Below, in pieces: positions 16,452-28,279 of a DNA stretch of 64,000 bases. The DNA lies in NCBI GenBank assembly GCA_002159065.1, contig LZRV01000052.1:1-64000 (forward strand), in the 5' to 3' direction. The number at the start of each line of letters is the position of its first letter. The first letter of the stretch is position 1. The notes under the pieces are model-generated. The model ran no database searches. It was not told the DNA's origin and saw nothing but the letters and a program-made list of their open reading frames with translations. The translations under genes and the position numbers were made by a program. The stretch comes from Paenibacillaceae bacterium ZCTH02-B3. GTDB lineage: Bacteria; Bacillota; Bacilli; Paenibacillales; Paenibacillaceae.

Positions 16452-16638
16452 CAACGACAAATGTGCCGTTATTTTCCCATGAAAACGAGCTTTCCGGGGA
16501 AATAACGGCACTTTGTGTGATTAAAATGGAAAAATTTATGCGGTTTCGCACAGCCCGGCCTAAAATAATGATACGAATGTCGCCATTTTATCCAAAAGGC
16601 GATGAAAAAGGAAAAATAATGATACTTTTGTCGTTGCC
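16452..16638. repeat. AT-rich interspersed repeat island B
   Basis: This AT-rich block follows the ltaS stop and carries four motif copies: CAACGACAAATGTGCCGTTA at 16452 (plus), a reverse copy at 16500-16519, and two minus-oriented copies of a variant, GCGACATTCGTATCATTATT (16565-16584) and CAACGACAAAAGTATCATTA (up to 16636). The first two form a long hairpin (GTGCCGTTATTT against AAATAACGGCAC) that could end ltaS transcription. It is related to island A at 5562-5749. Confidence 0.82.
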
Positions 16639-16669
16639 GGCGCAATGAGGGTTTCGGGTTCCGTGTCGT

Positions 16670-17866
16670 TCAGCCATTGGCGGAGGCGGGCGTTTTCGGC
16701 AGCTCGACGGTAACCGTCGTGCCCTTGCCCGGTTCGGAAGCGATTTCCGTCCGGCCTCCCACCGCGCGGGCCCGCTCCTCCATGCCGAACAGCCCGACGC
16801 CGGGCATTTCGGGCAGCCGCAGGAAACCTTTGCCTTCGTCGCGCACGCGGGCGTACACGCGGTCCTCCGTTTCCCATACGTCCACGAACGCTTCGTCCAC
16901 GCCGGCGTATTTCCCCACGTTGGTCAGCGCTTCCTGCACGATGCGATAGATCGCCGTCTCCACGGACCTGTCCAGCCTTTTTTTCACTTCGCAGTTCAGG
17001 TGGACCTTGATCCCGTAATGCTGGGAGAACAGGTCCGCGTACTTGCGGATGGCCGGCCCGACGCCCAGGTCGTCCAGGAGGGAGGGGCGCAGTTCCCACG
17101 CCAGCGTGCGGACTTCCTCGATGATCGAGGTGACCATCCGCCGCATCTGGTGCAGCGCGGGGGGCGGGTTCCCTTCGGCGAGCAGGTTGTCCAGCTGGAT
17201 GGTCAGGGCGAACAGGCTCTGCCCGATGCCGTCGTGCAGCTCGCGGGAGATCCGTTTGCGCTCTTCTTCCTGGATGGTCATCATCCGCGCCATCATCCGC
17301 TTGATTTCTTCCTCGGCTTTTTTCAGCGCGGTGATCTCGTTGCGGATGGCCAGGTACTGGTAGGGCTGGCCGTTCTCGTCCAGAAACGGCACGATGGTCG
17401 TCTTCACCCAGTACAGCGAGCCGTCCTTGGCCCGGTTGCGGAATTCGCCGTGCCACACCCGGCCGGACCGGATGGTCTGCCACATTTCCCGCATGTACGC
17501 TTTGCTGTGGTATCCCGAATTCAGGATGCGGTGGTCGTTGCCCAGCAGTTCTTCCCGGCTGTATTTGGAAATCTCGCAAAATTTGTCGTTCACATACTGG
17601 ATGATGCCGCGATGGTCCGTCACCGCCACGATGGACGATTCGTCCAGGGCGATTTTGAGGTTGGTGAGGTCTTCCAGCATCTGCCTCAAGTCTTCCCGGA
17701 ACGCTTCGTCCTTGATGTGCCGGTCGAGCTGGGCCATCAGCTCGTCCGCCCGCTGGCCGAACAGCGCCGCACGGGGCAGGCCGCTTCGGCGGCCGCTTTT
17801 CCGGGGCCTCGCGCCCGCGCTTTCCGCGGCGGGGATTCGGCCGTCCGGCTGTCTGTCATCCGTCAT
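16670..17866 (-). CDS. PAS-domain sensor histidine kinase (HisKA_3, NarX/DegS type)
   Basis: The product is 398 aa and appears cytoplasmic, without membrane segments. A PAS domain (about residues 70-185, IVAVTDHRGIIQYVNDKF) is followed by the HisKA_3 dimerisation helix with the phospho-acceptor His211 in ERKRISRELHDGIGQSL. The HATPase domain shows EALTNVGKYA (N box), DEGKGF and GVGLFGMEERA. I placed the start at 17866 because AGGTG lies 9 nt upstream; a GTG four codons earlier is also open. It is last of three genes after the GAF protein and the NarL-type regulator. The cysteine cluster that holds the oxygen-sensing FeS centre in NreB is not evident, so the PAS ligand is unknown. Confidence 0.9.
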   Translation of the reverse strand: MTDDRQPDGRIPAAESAGARPRKSGRRSGLPRAALFGQRADELMAQLDRHIKDEAFREDLRQMLEDLTNLKIALDESSIVAVTDHRGIIQYVNDKFCEISKYSREELLGNDHRILNSGYHSKAYMREMWQTIRSGRVWHGEFRNRAKDGSLYWVKTTIVPFLDENGQPYQYLAIRNEITALKKAEEEIKRMMARMMTIQEEERKRISRELHDGIGQSLFALTIQLDNLLAEGNPPPALHQMRRMVTSIIEEVRTLAWELRPSLLDDLGVGPAIRKYADLFSQHYGIKVHLNCEVKKRLDRSVETAIYRIVQEALTNVGKYAGVDEAFVDVWETEDRVYARVRDEGKGFLRLPEMPGVGLFGMEERARAVGGRTEIASEPGKGTTVTVELPKTPASANG

Positions 17867-17917
17867 GTGTCGCTTCACCTTCCGCGTCCCCTGGCGTTCG
17901 AAATCCGGTGGAGCCCG

Positions 17918-18574
17918 TTATGTGTCGAAGTTCAGCAGGCCTTTTTTCAGCGCAAATTTGACCAGGTCGGGACGGGTCTTGAGGCCGAGTTTCTCCATCA
18001 GGTTGCTCTTGTGGGTTTCCACCGTCTTGACGCTGATCACCAGCTTCTCGGCGATGTCCTTGTTGGAATAGCCCATGGCGATCAGGGCCAGGATCTCCTT
18101 TTCCCGTTCGGACAGCGATTCGTAGGCGCCGCCGCCCTCGCCGCTCTTTACGCGTTCCAGGTACTCGTTCATCAGCCGCCGCGTGGCGGTGGGATAGAGA
18201 TAGGCGTCGCCCCTGGCGACGGAATGGATGGCCTGCACCAGCTCCTCGTGCGGGGCGCTTTTCAGGATATAGCCCGACGCCCCGGCCTGGATGGCGCGGA
18301 ACAGGTACTCGTCGTCGTCGTACATCGTCAGGACGAGCACCGCAGTGTCCGGGAGCTGTTTTTTGAGCTCGGAGGTGGCGGTGAGGCCGTCCTTGCCGTG
18401 GGGCATGCTGAGGTCCATCAGCACCACGTCCGGCTTCAGTTCCAGGGCGAGGCGGATCCCCTCATTCCCGTCGGCGGCATCGCCCACCACTTCGATGTCG
18501 TGTTTTCCGTCCAAAAGCGCCTTGAGCCCGGAACGGACCACGGCATGGTCGTCCACGATCAGCAAACGGATCAT
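17918..18574 (-). CDS. NarL/LuxR-family response regulator
   Basis: The product is 218 aa. The receiver domain has the acidic pair in LLIVDDH, phospho-acceptor Asp54 in VVLMDLSMP and the conserved Lys in YILKSAP (about 105). The C-terminal LuxR-type helix-turn-helix is ESLSEREKEILALIAMGYSN with the recognition helix after it. It lies 38 bp after the GAF gene and 51 bp before the kinase gene, so it is the cognate regulator of the downstream kinase. Similarity is to the DegU/NreC/LiaR group. Confidence 0.93.
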   Translation of the reverse strand: MIRLLIVDDHAVVRSGLKALLDGKHDIEVVGDAADGNEGIRLALELKPDVVLMDLSMPHGKDGLTATSELKKQLPDTAVLVLTMYDDDEYLFRAIQAGASGYILKSAPHEELVQAIHSVARGDAYLYPTATRRLMNEYLERVKSGEGGGAYESLSEREKEILALIAMGYSNKDIAEKLVISVKTVETHKSNLMEKLGLKTRPDLVKFALKKGLLNFDT

Positions 18575-18612
18575 CGGCGTCCCTCATTCCGAATCTGGGT
18601 GACAAATCCGGT

Positions 18613-19095
18613 TTACACCATCATACCACGGCTGTCGCTTTCCCGGCACCCCGCCGTTTCGGCCAGCTTCCCCAGCCGCTCGCACAGGCTCTCGAGGGCC
18701 TTGAGGTCGTCCGGGGTGTACACCCGGTCTGTGCGCTGCCCGGCCAGCACGATGCCCTGGATTTCGCCGCCGCGGAAGACCGGAGAAGCCGCCGCCGCCT
18801 TCAGATCTTCCGCCATCATGATCGGCGACTCCAAGCGCTTGCGCCCGAGATCGGGCGTCGTGCCGTCCCAGGCAAGCGTCCTGCCGATCCGGTACACCGT
18901 GCCGGCCAATTCGCGTCCGGGGCGGACCGGCAGCGTTCGGTAACGTTCGCTGCGGGAACCGGACGCGACCCTCCACCGCATGCGGTGGTCGTCTTCCGAA
19001 ATCCACGCCAGCGCGACGAAATCGGCGGACGTGTCGCCGCGGAATCCGTCGAGTTCCCGCCGGATCTCTCCGTTCCATTTTTCCACCGCCGCCAC
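18613..19095 (-). CDS. GAF-domain protein, NreA-like
   Basis: The product is 160 aa, essentially a single GAF domain: FVALAWISEDDHRMRWRVAS, then ELAGTVYRIGRTL, then GIVLAGQRTDRVYTPDD. A stand-alone GAF gene upstream of a NarL-type regulator and PAS-HisKA_3 kinase recalls staphylococcal NreABC, where NreA binds nitrate and tunes the kinase. Here the ligand is not known. The start is a GTG at 19095; another GTG lies three codons later. The gap 19096-19377 to the divergent doxX gene has AT-rich promoter-like sequence near 19130 and imperfect inverted repeats (GGAGAATC and GATTCTCC), no gene. Confidence 0.8.
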   Translation of the reverse strand: MAAVEKWNGEIRRELDGFRGDTSADFVALAWISEDDHRMRWRVASGSRSERYRTLPVRPGRELAGTVYRIGRTLAWDGTTPDLGRKRLESPIMMAEDLKAAAASPVFRGGEIQGIVLAGQRTDRVYTPDDLKALESLCERLGKLAETAGCRESDSRGMMV

Positions 19096-19377
19096 CCCGC
19101 TTTCCGTGAAGTGATTACCGTTCGCTTTTATACATTTTATCCGCTTCGGACCGCGCTGTAAGTCAGGGAATCTCCTGAATTTTGCTTCGGGATTTTCGGT
19201 GATTTTCGGACAGGGGGTGCCTTAGGGAAGTTTAGGGGGCCGCCCGTCGCCAAAATCGGGGAGCCTGCCGGAGAATCTCCGTGATTCTCCCGATACCCGC
19301 GGAAGCGAAGACTTTTTATGATGAAGCTGCAAGGAAAAGAAAGCCAATGGCTGAAGGGCCAAGGAGTGTGAGGGACC

Positions 19378-19902
19378 ATGGTGCAATGGCTGAGGGAAAG
19401 CCGTATCGCTTCCGTGATCCTGGCGGTGCTCCGGATTTATCTGGGCTGGTTGTGGCTTGATGCGGGGTGGCACAAGGTCGTGGACGGTTTCGACGCGAGC
19501 GGCTACCTGCGTAACGCCGTCGCCAATCCGGTGGTGGACAAAGCCACGGGCGAGGCGCTGTATCCGAACTTCGTCGCGTTCCTGGAGCACGTGGCGCTGC
19601 CGAACGTCGGAATGATCAACTTCCTGGTCGCCTGGGGCGAACTGCTGATCGGCCTGGGACTCATTCTGGGCGTGCTGACCAGCGCGGCGGCGTTCTTCGG
19701 TCTGATGCTGAACTTTCTGTTCATGTTCGCCGGCACGGTGTCCAGCAATCCATGGATGGCTCTCATCGGCGTGATCGTGCTGGCTGCCGGGGCGAACGCG
19801 GGCAAATGGGGCGGCGACTACTTCCTGCTCCCCTGGCTGCGGAATATGTTTGGCCGGCTTTTCGGGAAAGGCACGCCGGTCCGGGTGGTCAGGGCGGAGT
19901 AA
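19378..19902 (+). CDS. DoxX-family membrane protein
   Basis: The product is 174 aa with four hydrophobic helices. The N-terminal pattern RIYLGWLWLDAGWHKVVDGF and the central WGELLIGLGLILG are typical of DoxX/DoxD proteins, related to the quinone-linked thiosulfate oxidoreductase subunit and to oxidative-stress membrane complexes. An ATG start follows a GAGGG ribosome site. The gene is monocistronic, divergent from the GAF/two-component module and ends at a strong hairpin. Confidence 0.88.
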   Translation: MVQWLRESRIASVILAVLRIYLGWLWLDAGWHKVVDGFDASGYLRNAVANPVVDKATGEALYPNFVAFLEHVALPNVGMINFLVAWGELLIGLGLILGVLTSAAAFFGLMLNFLFMFAGTVSSNPWMALIGVIVLAAGANAGKWGGDYFLLPWLRNMFGRLFGKGTPVRVVRAE

Positions 19903-19917
19903 GGCGCGCCGGGGAAC

Positions 19918-19946
19918 GAGCCCGCCGCGCGGTTGCGGCGGGCTCG
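19918..19946 (+). terminator. Hairpin terminator after doxX
   Basis: Twelve-bp arms CGAGCCCGCCGC and GCGGCGGGCTCG around a GCGGT loop, followed by TGTCTTG. The U-tract is poor but the stem is very stable. Confidence 0.6.
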
Positions 19947-20142
19947 TGTCTTGCCGATCAATCAAGCAATGCGTGCGGTCGGCGTTGTGCCGGTTTTGGC
20001 CGCGACACGGGCGCGGGACCGGACACGACGCTTTTTTTGTGGCCGTTTGGAACTCCATCCGCGTGCCTTTTGGCGGAAGGTTTTGTATCATATTGCTTGT
20101 GTACGGTTTGCAACGCGAAGAAAAGGGTGGAGAGGAAACCTC

Positions 20143-23100
20143 ATGCGATCGGTCATCCGTTTTTCGCTGGACAACAAATTCGCCCTGCTGCTGATGACGC
20201 TGATCGTGGCGGCGGCGGGCATCTATTCCGGTCTGAACATGAAGCGGGAGAGCATCCCGGACATTTCGCTGCCGTACCTGTCGGTCACGACCGTCTATCC
20301 CGGCGCGTCTCCGGAGACGGTGGTGGAGCGGGTGACGGCGCCGCTGGAGCAGCGGCTGAAAAGCGTGCGGTCCGTCGAGAACATCCTGTCCACCTCGATG
20401 GAGAACGCCTCCAGCCTGATCATCGAGTTCGATTACGGAACGGACATGGACCGGGCGGTGGGCGAAGTCCGCGAAGCCATCTCCGACGTGCGGCTTCCGG
20501 AAGAAGCGGCGGAGCCCCGGATCGAGCGGTTTTCCTTCAATTCGATCCCGGTCATTTCCCTCAGCGCTTCCGCCGACGGGATGAGCATGGAAGAGCTGAC
20601 CCGGCTGGTGGAGGAAGCGATCCGGCCCGCCCTGGAAGGCCTCGAGGGCGTCGCTTCGGTGCAGGTGTACGGGCAGCATGTCAAGGATGTGCGTCTCCGT
20701 TACGACGAAGCCAAAATGGCGGAACTCGGCCTGAGCCGGGACACCGTGGAAGCGTTCATCCGGGCTTCCGCGTTGAGAGCCCCTCTCGGCCTGTTCACCA
20801 TCGACGGCACCGAGAAGGCGGTGGTGGTGGACGGCGGGGTCGCCACCCTTGAAGAGCTGAAAAATCTGGAAATTCCGCTGGTGCCGGGCGGCGGTGCGCC
20901 AGGGGGGCAAGCCGGAGCGGCCGCCGGCGGGCCGCATGCGGGAGCTTCCCCTGGCGGCGCGGAAACGGGAGCCGCTCCCGGAGGCGCGGGAACGGGGGCC
21001 GTCTTCGGCGGGACGGGCGCGGGACCGCTCGGGACGGACGTGCCCGGCATGGACGCGTCCGGAGCGGATGCGGCCCTGGAAGGCGGGATGATGCCGGAGG
21101 CGTTCGCCGGCGAAGTTGATCTGCCGGATGCCGCCCCCGGCGCGCCTGCCGGTGCGCCCGGCGCGTTCGCCGGCAACGCCCTGATCGCCGCAGGCCTTCC
21201 GACGGTGAAGCTGGGGGACATCGCCGCCATCGAGACGGTCGGCTACACCGAATCCATTTCCCGCACCAACGGGAAGGAATCCATCGGCATCCAGATCGTC
21301 AAGGACAACGACGCCAACACCGTGGAAGTCGTCAACGCCGTCAAGGCGGAAGTCGAGCGGTTCGCGGAGGAGCTGGAAGGCCTTGAGCTCATCGTCATGC
21401 AGGACCAGGGCGAGCTGATCGAAAGCTCCGTGCGAACCATGCTGGACAAGGCGATCTACGGCGCCGTGTTTGCGGCCCTGGTGATCCTCATGTTCCTGCG
21501 GAACATCCGCAGCACCCTGATCGCCTGCGTGTCCATTCCGCTGTCGCTGGTCATCGCGCTCCTGCTTCTGGACCGGTTCGACATCACCCTCAACATCATG
21601 ACCCTGGGCGCGATGACGGTGGCGATCGGCCGCGTCGTCGACGATTCCATCGTGGTCATCGAAAACACGTACCGCCGCATGACGCTGAAGGGCGAAAAGC
21701 TGAAGGGCAAGGAACTGGTGCTGGAGTCGACGCGGGAAATGTTCAAGCCGATCCTGTCGTCCACCATCGTCACCGTTGCCGTGTTTCTGCCCCTCGGGCT
21801 GGTCACCGGCATGGTGGGCGAACTGTTCCTGCCGTTCGCGCTCACCATCGTGTTCGCGCTGCTCGCGTCGCTGCTCGTGGCCGTCACCGTCGTGCCGGCG
21901 CTCGGCCATTTCCTCTTCCGCCGCGGTGTGAAGGAAAGCAGGCTGCACGACGCTTCGCGGCCGGGCGGAATGGCTGCCGTTTACCGGCGGGCGCTGGACT
22001 GGTCGCTGCGCCACAAGCTGGTCACGTTCCTTGCGGCCACGGCGCTGTTTTTCGGCAGCGTCGCGCTGCTGGTCTTCCGCGTCGTCGGCGTCAGCTTTCT
22101 CCCCGAGGAAGAGCAGAAATACGCCATCATTTCCTATACGCCCGAGCCGGGCGCCACCCTGGATCTCGTTGCCGAACGGGCGCTGGCGGCGGAAAAGGTG
22201 ATTCTGGAGGCGAGGAATGAGGGCGTTCTGGACCTTCAGTATTCGGTCGGAGGGGAAAATCCGCTGCAGCCCGGGCCGTCCCGTTCGGGACTGTTCTTCG
22301 TGAGATACGACAATGACACGAAGGATTTCGAGGCGAAAAAAGAAGCGCTCCTGGAGCGTCTGCGCGAGGCCGTGCCGGCAGGGGAATGGGCGGACGTGTT
22401 CATGTCGGCGCACGGCTTCGGCAGCAGCCAGTTCAGCCTTGGCGTCTACGGCGACAGCCTGGAAGAAATCCGCCCGGTGGCCGAACGGATCGCCGAACTC
22501 ATGCGGGAAGACGGCCGTTTCGAGCGGGTGGAAACCAGCGTCGCGAAAACCTACGATCAATACACCATCAAGGCGGACCAGGCAAAGCTGGCCAAGTACG
22601 GCCTGACGCCCGGCCAGATCGTCATGGCGCTGACGCCGGTCCGGGAACGGCCGGTGTTGACGAAAGTGTCCGTCGACGGGGAAGTCTACAACGTTTATGC
22701 GGAAGTGCCGGAAGCCGAATTCCGGTCGGCGGACGACATCCGCAACACACCCCTCGTTTCGCCGCTCGGAGTGGAAGTGACCGTCGGCGAAGTGGCCGAA
22801 GTGGAGGAAGGCACGTCCCCTGACACCATCACCCGCGAAAACGGGCGCACCGTGGTGACGGTCAGCGGCCGGATCACGGCGAAAGACGTCGGAGGCGTGT
22901 CCGATGCCTTCCTGAAAAAAGTGGAGGATATGGACAAGCCGGCGTCCGTCGAAATCAAGGCCGGCGGCGTCACCGAACAGATCAACGAAACGTTCTTCCA
23001 GATCGGTCTGGCCATGCTGGCGGCGATCGCCATTGTCTATCTCGTGCTGGTGCTCACCTTCGGGGGCGCCCTGGCGCCGTTCGCCATCATGTTCTCGCTG

Positions 23101-23508
23101 CCCTTTGCCGTCATCGGCGGCGTCGCGGCCCTGTGGATCGCCGGCGAGCCGCTGAACGTGTCGGCGATGATGGGCGCCCTCATGCTGATCGGAATCGTGG
23201 TCACCAACGCCATCGTGCTGGTGGACCGGGTCATCCGCATGGAAAAGGGCGGGCTGTCCACGCGGGAAGCTCTGCTGGAAGCGGCGGGCACCCGCCTGCG
23301 GCCGATCCTGATGACCGCCCTTGCCACCGTCGGCGCGCTCTTGCCCCTGGTGTTCGGCCTGGAAGGGGCGGGCATCATCTCCTTCGGGCTCGGCATCACC
23401 GTCATCGGCGGTCTGATCAGCTCCACGCTGCTCACGCTGGTGATCGTGCCGATCGTGTACGAAACGCTCATGAACCTGCGCCGGCGGGCGCTCGGGTCCG
23501 CGGAATGA
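20143..23508 (+). CDS. RND-family efflux transporter (AcrB/SwrC type) with a low-complexity insert
   Basis: The product is 1121 aa, longer than typical Gram-positive RND pumps. The start is the ATG after GGAGAGG that gives MRSVIRFSLDNKFALLLM, the usual N-terminus. Family features are the first membrane helix, MKRESIPDISLPYLSVTTVYPGASPE in two parts, the TM4 region AMTVAIGRVVDDSIVVIENT (proton-relay Asp pair), and a second half ending with TM10-12 (GALMLIGIVVTNAIVLVDR). An insertion of about 100 residues rich in Gly, Ala and Pro occupies residues 246-345 of the outer porter region, where the family normally has compact beta structure. No membrane-fusion partner is adjacent. Likely exports lipophilic compounds. 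Confidence 0.9.
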   Translation: MRSVIRFSLDNKFALLLMTLIVAAAGIYSGLNMKRESIPDISLPYLSVTTVYPGASPETVVERVTAPLEQRLKSVRSVENILSTSMENASSLIIEFDYGTDMDRAVGEVREAISDVRLPEEAAEPRIERFSFNSIPVISLSASADGMSMEELTRLVEEAIRPALEGLEGVASVQVYGQHVKDVRLRYDEAKMAELGLSRDTVEAFIRASALRAPLGLFTIDGTEKAVVVDGGVATLEELKNLEIPLVPGGGAPGGQAGAAAGGPHAGASPGGAETGAAPGGAGTGAVFGGTGAGPLGTDVPGMDASGADAALEGGMMPEAFAGEVDLPDAAPGAPAGAPGAFAGNALIAAGLPTVKLGDIAAIETVGYTESISRTNGKESIGIQIVKDNDANTVEVVNAVKAEVERFAEELEGLELIVMQDQGELIESSVRTMLDKAIYGAVFAALVILMFLRNIRSTLIACVSIPLSLVIALLLLDRFDITLNIMTLGAMTVAIGRVVDDSIVVIENTYRRMTLKGEKLKGKELVLESTREMFKPILSSTIVTVAVFLPLGLVTGMVGELFLPFALTIVFALLASLLVAVTVVPALGHFLFRRGVKESRLHDASRPGGMAAVYRRALDWSLRHKLVTFLAATALFFGSVALLVFRVVGVSFLPEEEQKYAIISYTPEPGATLDLVAERALAAEKVILEARNEGVLDLQYSVGGENPLQPGPSRSGLFFVRYDNDTKDFEAKKEALLERLREAVPAGEWADVFMSAHGFGSSQFSLGVYGDSLEEIRPVAERIAELMREDGRFERVETSVAKTYDQYTIKADQAKLAKYGLTPGQIVMALTPVRERPVLTKVSVDGEVYNVYAEVPEAEFRSADDIRNTPLVSPLGVEVTVGEVAEVEEGTSPDTITRENGRTVVTVSGRITAKDVGGVSDAFLKKVEDMDKPASVEIKAGGVTEQINETFFQIGLAMLAAIAIVYLVLVLTFGGALAPFAIMFSLPFAVIGGVAALWIAGEPLNVSAMMGALMLIGIVVTNAIVLVDRVIRMEKGGLSTREALLEAAGTRLRPILMTALATVGALLPLVFGLEGAGIISFGLGITVIGGLISSTLLTLVIVPIVYETLMNLRRRALGSAE

Positions 23509-23543
23509 ATCCGGGCCGGCGGCGGAAAGGAGAGTGTACGCGG

Positions 23544-24362
23544 GTGAAACTGGCGGGGCGCACGGTGGCGGTCACGGGGGCGCGCATGGCCGACGAATTC
23601 GCCAATATCGTGCGGAAAATGGGCGGCTTCCCTCTGGTGTTCCCTGCGCAGGGGATCGTGAAGGCGGATGACGAAGCCGTTGCGGAACGCCTGCGGGAAC
23701 TGTTCGCCGCGCCCGTCGACTGGTTCGTGCTCACCACCGGCTTCGGCACGGAGACACTGCTGGAAAAGGCGGAGGCGGCGGGCTGCAGGGAACGCCTGCT
23801 GGAGCTGATGAAATCCACGCCCATCGCCGCGAGGGGGTACAAGACGGCCAACGCGCTGCGCAAGCTGGGCCTTGCGCCCGAGGTGCGGGACGACGACGGC
23901 ACGACGGCCGGGCTGTTCCGGGAGCTGGCGGCGCGCGGGCCCCTGGCGGGCAAACGCGTCGCCGTCCAGCTGTACGGCGACCCGGCGGCGCCCCTGCTCG
24001 GGAAGCTGCGGGAAGCGGGCGCCGTCTGCATCGAGCTGCTTCCGTATTTGTACGTGGAACCGGACCCGGGTCCGGTGGACGAGCTGCTGGCGCTGCTCAC
24101 GGAAGGAAAGCCGGACGCGGTGGTGTTCACCAGCGCCGTGCAGGTGCGCAACCTGCAGGCCCGCGCCGCCGCGACGGGGCGCCTGGAGGCGCTGCGGGCT
24201 TTCGACGGACCGACGGTGGCCGCGGCGGTAGGCAAAGTGACGGAGGAAGCCCTGCGCGACGCCGGCGTCCGGCGCGTCGTGGTGCCGGAAGAGGAACGGC
24301 TGGGCACGGCCCTGGTGGAGCTGGGGCGGTTTTTCGAGGCGGCCGGACAATCGGCCGGATGA
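23544..24362 (+). CDS. Uroporphyrinogen-III synthase-like protein
   Basis: The product is 272 aa with the two-lobed HemD pattern: LAGRTVAVTGARM at the start, VDWFVLTTGFGTETLL, LAGKRVAVQLYGDPAAPLL at the second lobe, and PDAVVFTSAVQVRNL and VAAAVGKVTEEALRDAGV at the end. HemD cyclises hydroxymethylbilane with ring-D inversion. The gene is not in a hem cluster, so it may be a stand-alone paralogue. The start is GTG 23544; the ribosome site (AAAGGAG) lies about 12 nt upstream. It follows the RND pump at 35 bp and may be co-transcribed. Confidence 0.8.
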   Translation: MKLAGRTVAVTGARMADEFANIVRKMGGFPLVFPAQGIVKADDEAVAERLRELFAAPVDWFVLTTGFGTETLLEKAEAAGCRERLLELMKSTPIAARGYKTANALRKLGLAPEVRDDDGTTAGLFRELAARGPLAGKRVAVQLYGDPAAPLLGKLREAGAVCIELLPYLYVEPDPGPVDELLALLTEGKPDAVVFTSAVQVRNLQARAAATGRLEALRAFDGPTVAAAVGKVTEEALRDAGVRRVVVPEEERLGTALVELGRFFEAAGQSAG

Positions 24363-24395
24363 GTCGTCCGTGCGCGCCGCCTCCGGAGCCTGGAT

Positions 24396-27050
<2,655 letters not shown>

Positions 27051-27100
27051 CGGATTCGAAACCTCAAAATTTGCCAGAATATTTTCCCGGGTCCGGCGGA

Positions 27101-27130
27101 TTGCCAACCTCGCAATCGGTCCGGTACAAT
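27101..27130 (+). promoter_or_regulatory. Candidate sigma-A promoter of the DUF1646 gene
   Basis: TTGCCA, 18-bp spacer, TACAAT. It lies 48 bp before the start codon in the gap after glpK. Confidence 0.55.
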
Positions 27131-27178
27131 GGAAAAAGATTTTTTGCAGCAAGATTCGCTCGGAAAGGGAGTCGCCTC

Positions 27179-28210
27179 ATGGACTTTATGGTCGCCGGAC
27201 TGATCGTCATCCTGCTTCTTGTTCTGTTCCTGCCTTTTACGGTCAAGAAGGTGGAACACAATCTCGAAATCTTCCTGTTTGTCATGGGCGTTGCCGCCGT
27301 GCTGGTCAGCGGCGTGTTCAGCACCGAATTGCTCATCCATGCCCTTGAAGATCCGATCATGATCACCATCGCCGTGCTGGTGGCCGGGCTTCTCTTCAAG
27401 TGGCTGGCCGGTCCCCTGGAAAAGGGTGTCATGGCGTTGACCCGCGTGATGCCGGTTTGTCTGTTTCTCGCGCTGGTCGTCATTGTGCTGGGCTTTCTCT
27501 CCAGTGTGATTACGGCCATGATCGCCGCGTTGGTGCTTGTGGAGATCGTAGGCGTTCTCAGACTGGACCGCAGATCGGAACTGACCGCCGTCGTTCTGGC
27601 CTGTTTCTCCATCGGTCTCGGCGCTGCTCTGACACCGATCGGCGAGCCGCTGTCGACCATCGCCGTCAGCAAGATGAACGGGGACTTTTTCTACCTGCTC
27701 AGGCTTATGGGAGAATATATCGTGCCGAGCGTCCTTCTGTTCGGCCTGCTGACGTTCGCATTGGTCAAGCCCCGGCCGAACGGCGACGGGCTCAAGGCGG
27801 ACCGGGTGACGGAAACCTACCGGGAAATCGTCCTGCGGGCCGCGAAGGTGTACCTGTTCGTCATGGCCCTGGTGTTCCTTGGAAGCGGATTCGAACCCTT
27901 GATCAACATGTACATCATCGATCTCCATCCGTATCTCCTGTACTGGATCAACATCGTTTCCGCCATTCTGGACAACGCGACGCTGGCCGCCGCGGAGCTC
28001 AGCCCGCTGATGGGGGTGGCCACCGTCAAGGCGGTGCTCCTGGGACTGCTCATCAGCGGAGGCATCCTGATTCCCGGCAACATTCCCAACATCATTTCCG
28101 CCGCCAAATTGAAAATCACCAGCCGGGAATGGGCCAGTCTCGGGGTGCCGATCGGTCTGGCCCTGATGATCGTCTACTTCGTGGTCATCATGTTGACCCT
28201 TTCCATTTGA
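27179..28210 (+). CDS. DUF1646 family membrane transporter
   Basis: The product is 343 aa with about ten hydrophobic helices. It carries the family-like segments LGAALTPIGEPLSTIAVSKM and GILIPGNIPNIISAAKLKI, the latter resembling the glycine/asparagine loop of ion-transporter (NhaD/ArsB-like) proteins. Function is predicted to be ion or organic anion transport but is not established. It has its own promoter and ends at a clear terminator. Confidence 0.8.
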   Translation: MDFMVAGLIVILLLVLFLPFTVKKVEHNLEIFLFVMGVAAVLVSGVFSTELLIHALEDPIMITIAVLVAGLLFKWLAGPLEKGVMALTRVMPVCLFLALVVIVLGFLSSVITAMIAALVLVEIVGVLRLDRRSELTAVVLACFSIGLGAALTPIGEPLSTIAVSKMNGDFFYLLRLMGEYIVPSVLLFGLLTFALVKPRPNGDGLKADRVTETYREIVLRAAKVYLFVMALVFLGSGFEPLINMYIIDLHPYLLYWINIVSAILDNATLAAAELSPLMGVATVKAVLLGLLISGGILIPGNIPNIISAAKLKITSREWASLGVPIGLALMIVYFVVIMLTLSI

Positions 28211-28251
28211 CTTCCATTCGCTCCAGGAGTATAAATGTAATGCGGATGGCC

Positions 28252-28279
28252 CATCCGTCCCCGATGGACGGATGTTTTT
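28252..28279 (+). terminator. Rho-independent terminator after the DUF1646 gene
   Basis: CATCCGTCC / GGACGGATG stem with a CCGAT loop, followed by TTTTTG. A classic terminator; it belongs to the upstream gene and is not part of a T-box or attenuator as far as I can see. Confidence 0.9.

Noticed and set aside
19222-22560. Very long minus-strand open frame (1112 codons) opposite the RND gene
   Set aside because: Composition is His/Arg/Gln-rich without domains, typical of antisense frames in GC-rich DNA; the plus-strand RND protein is unmistakable.
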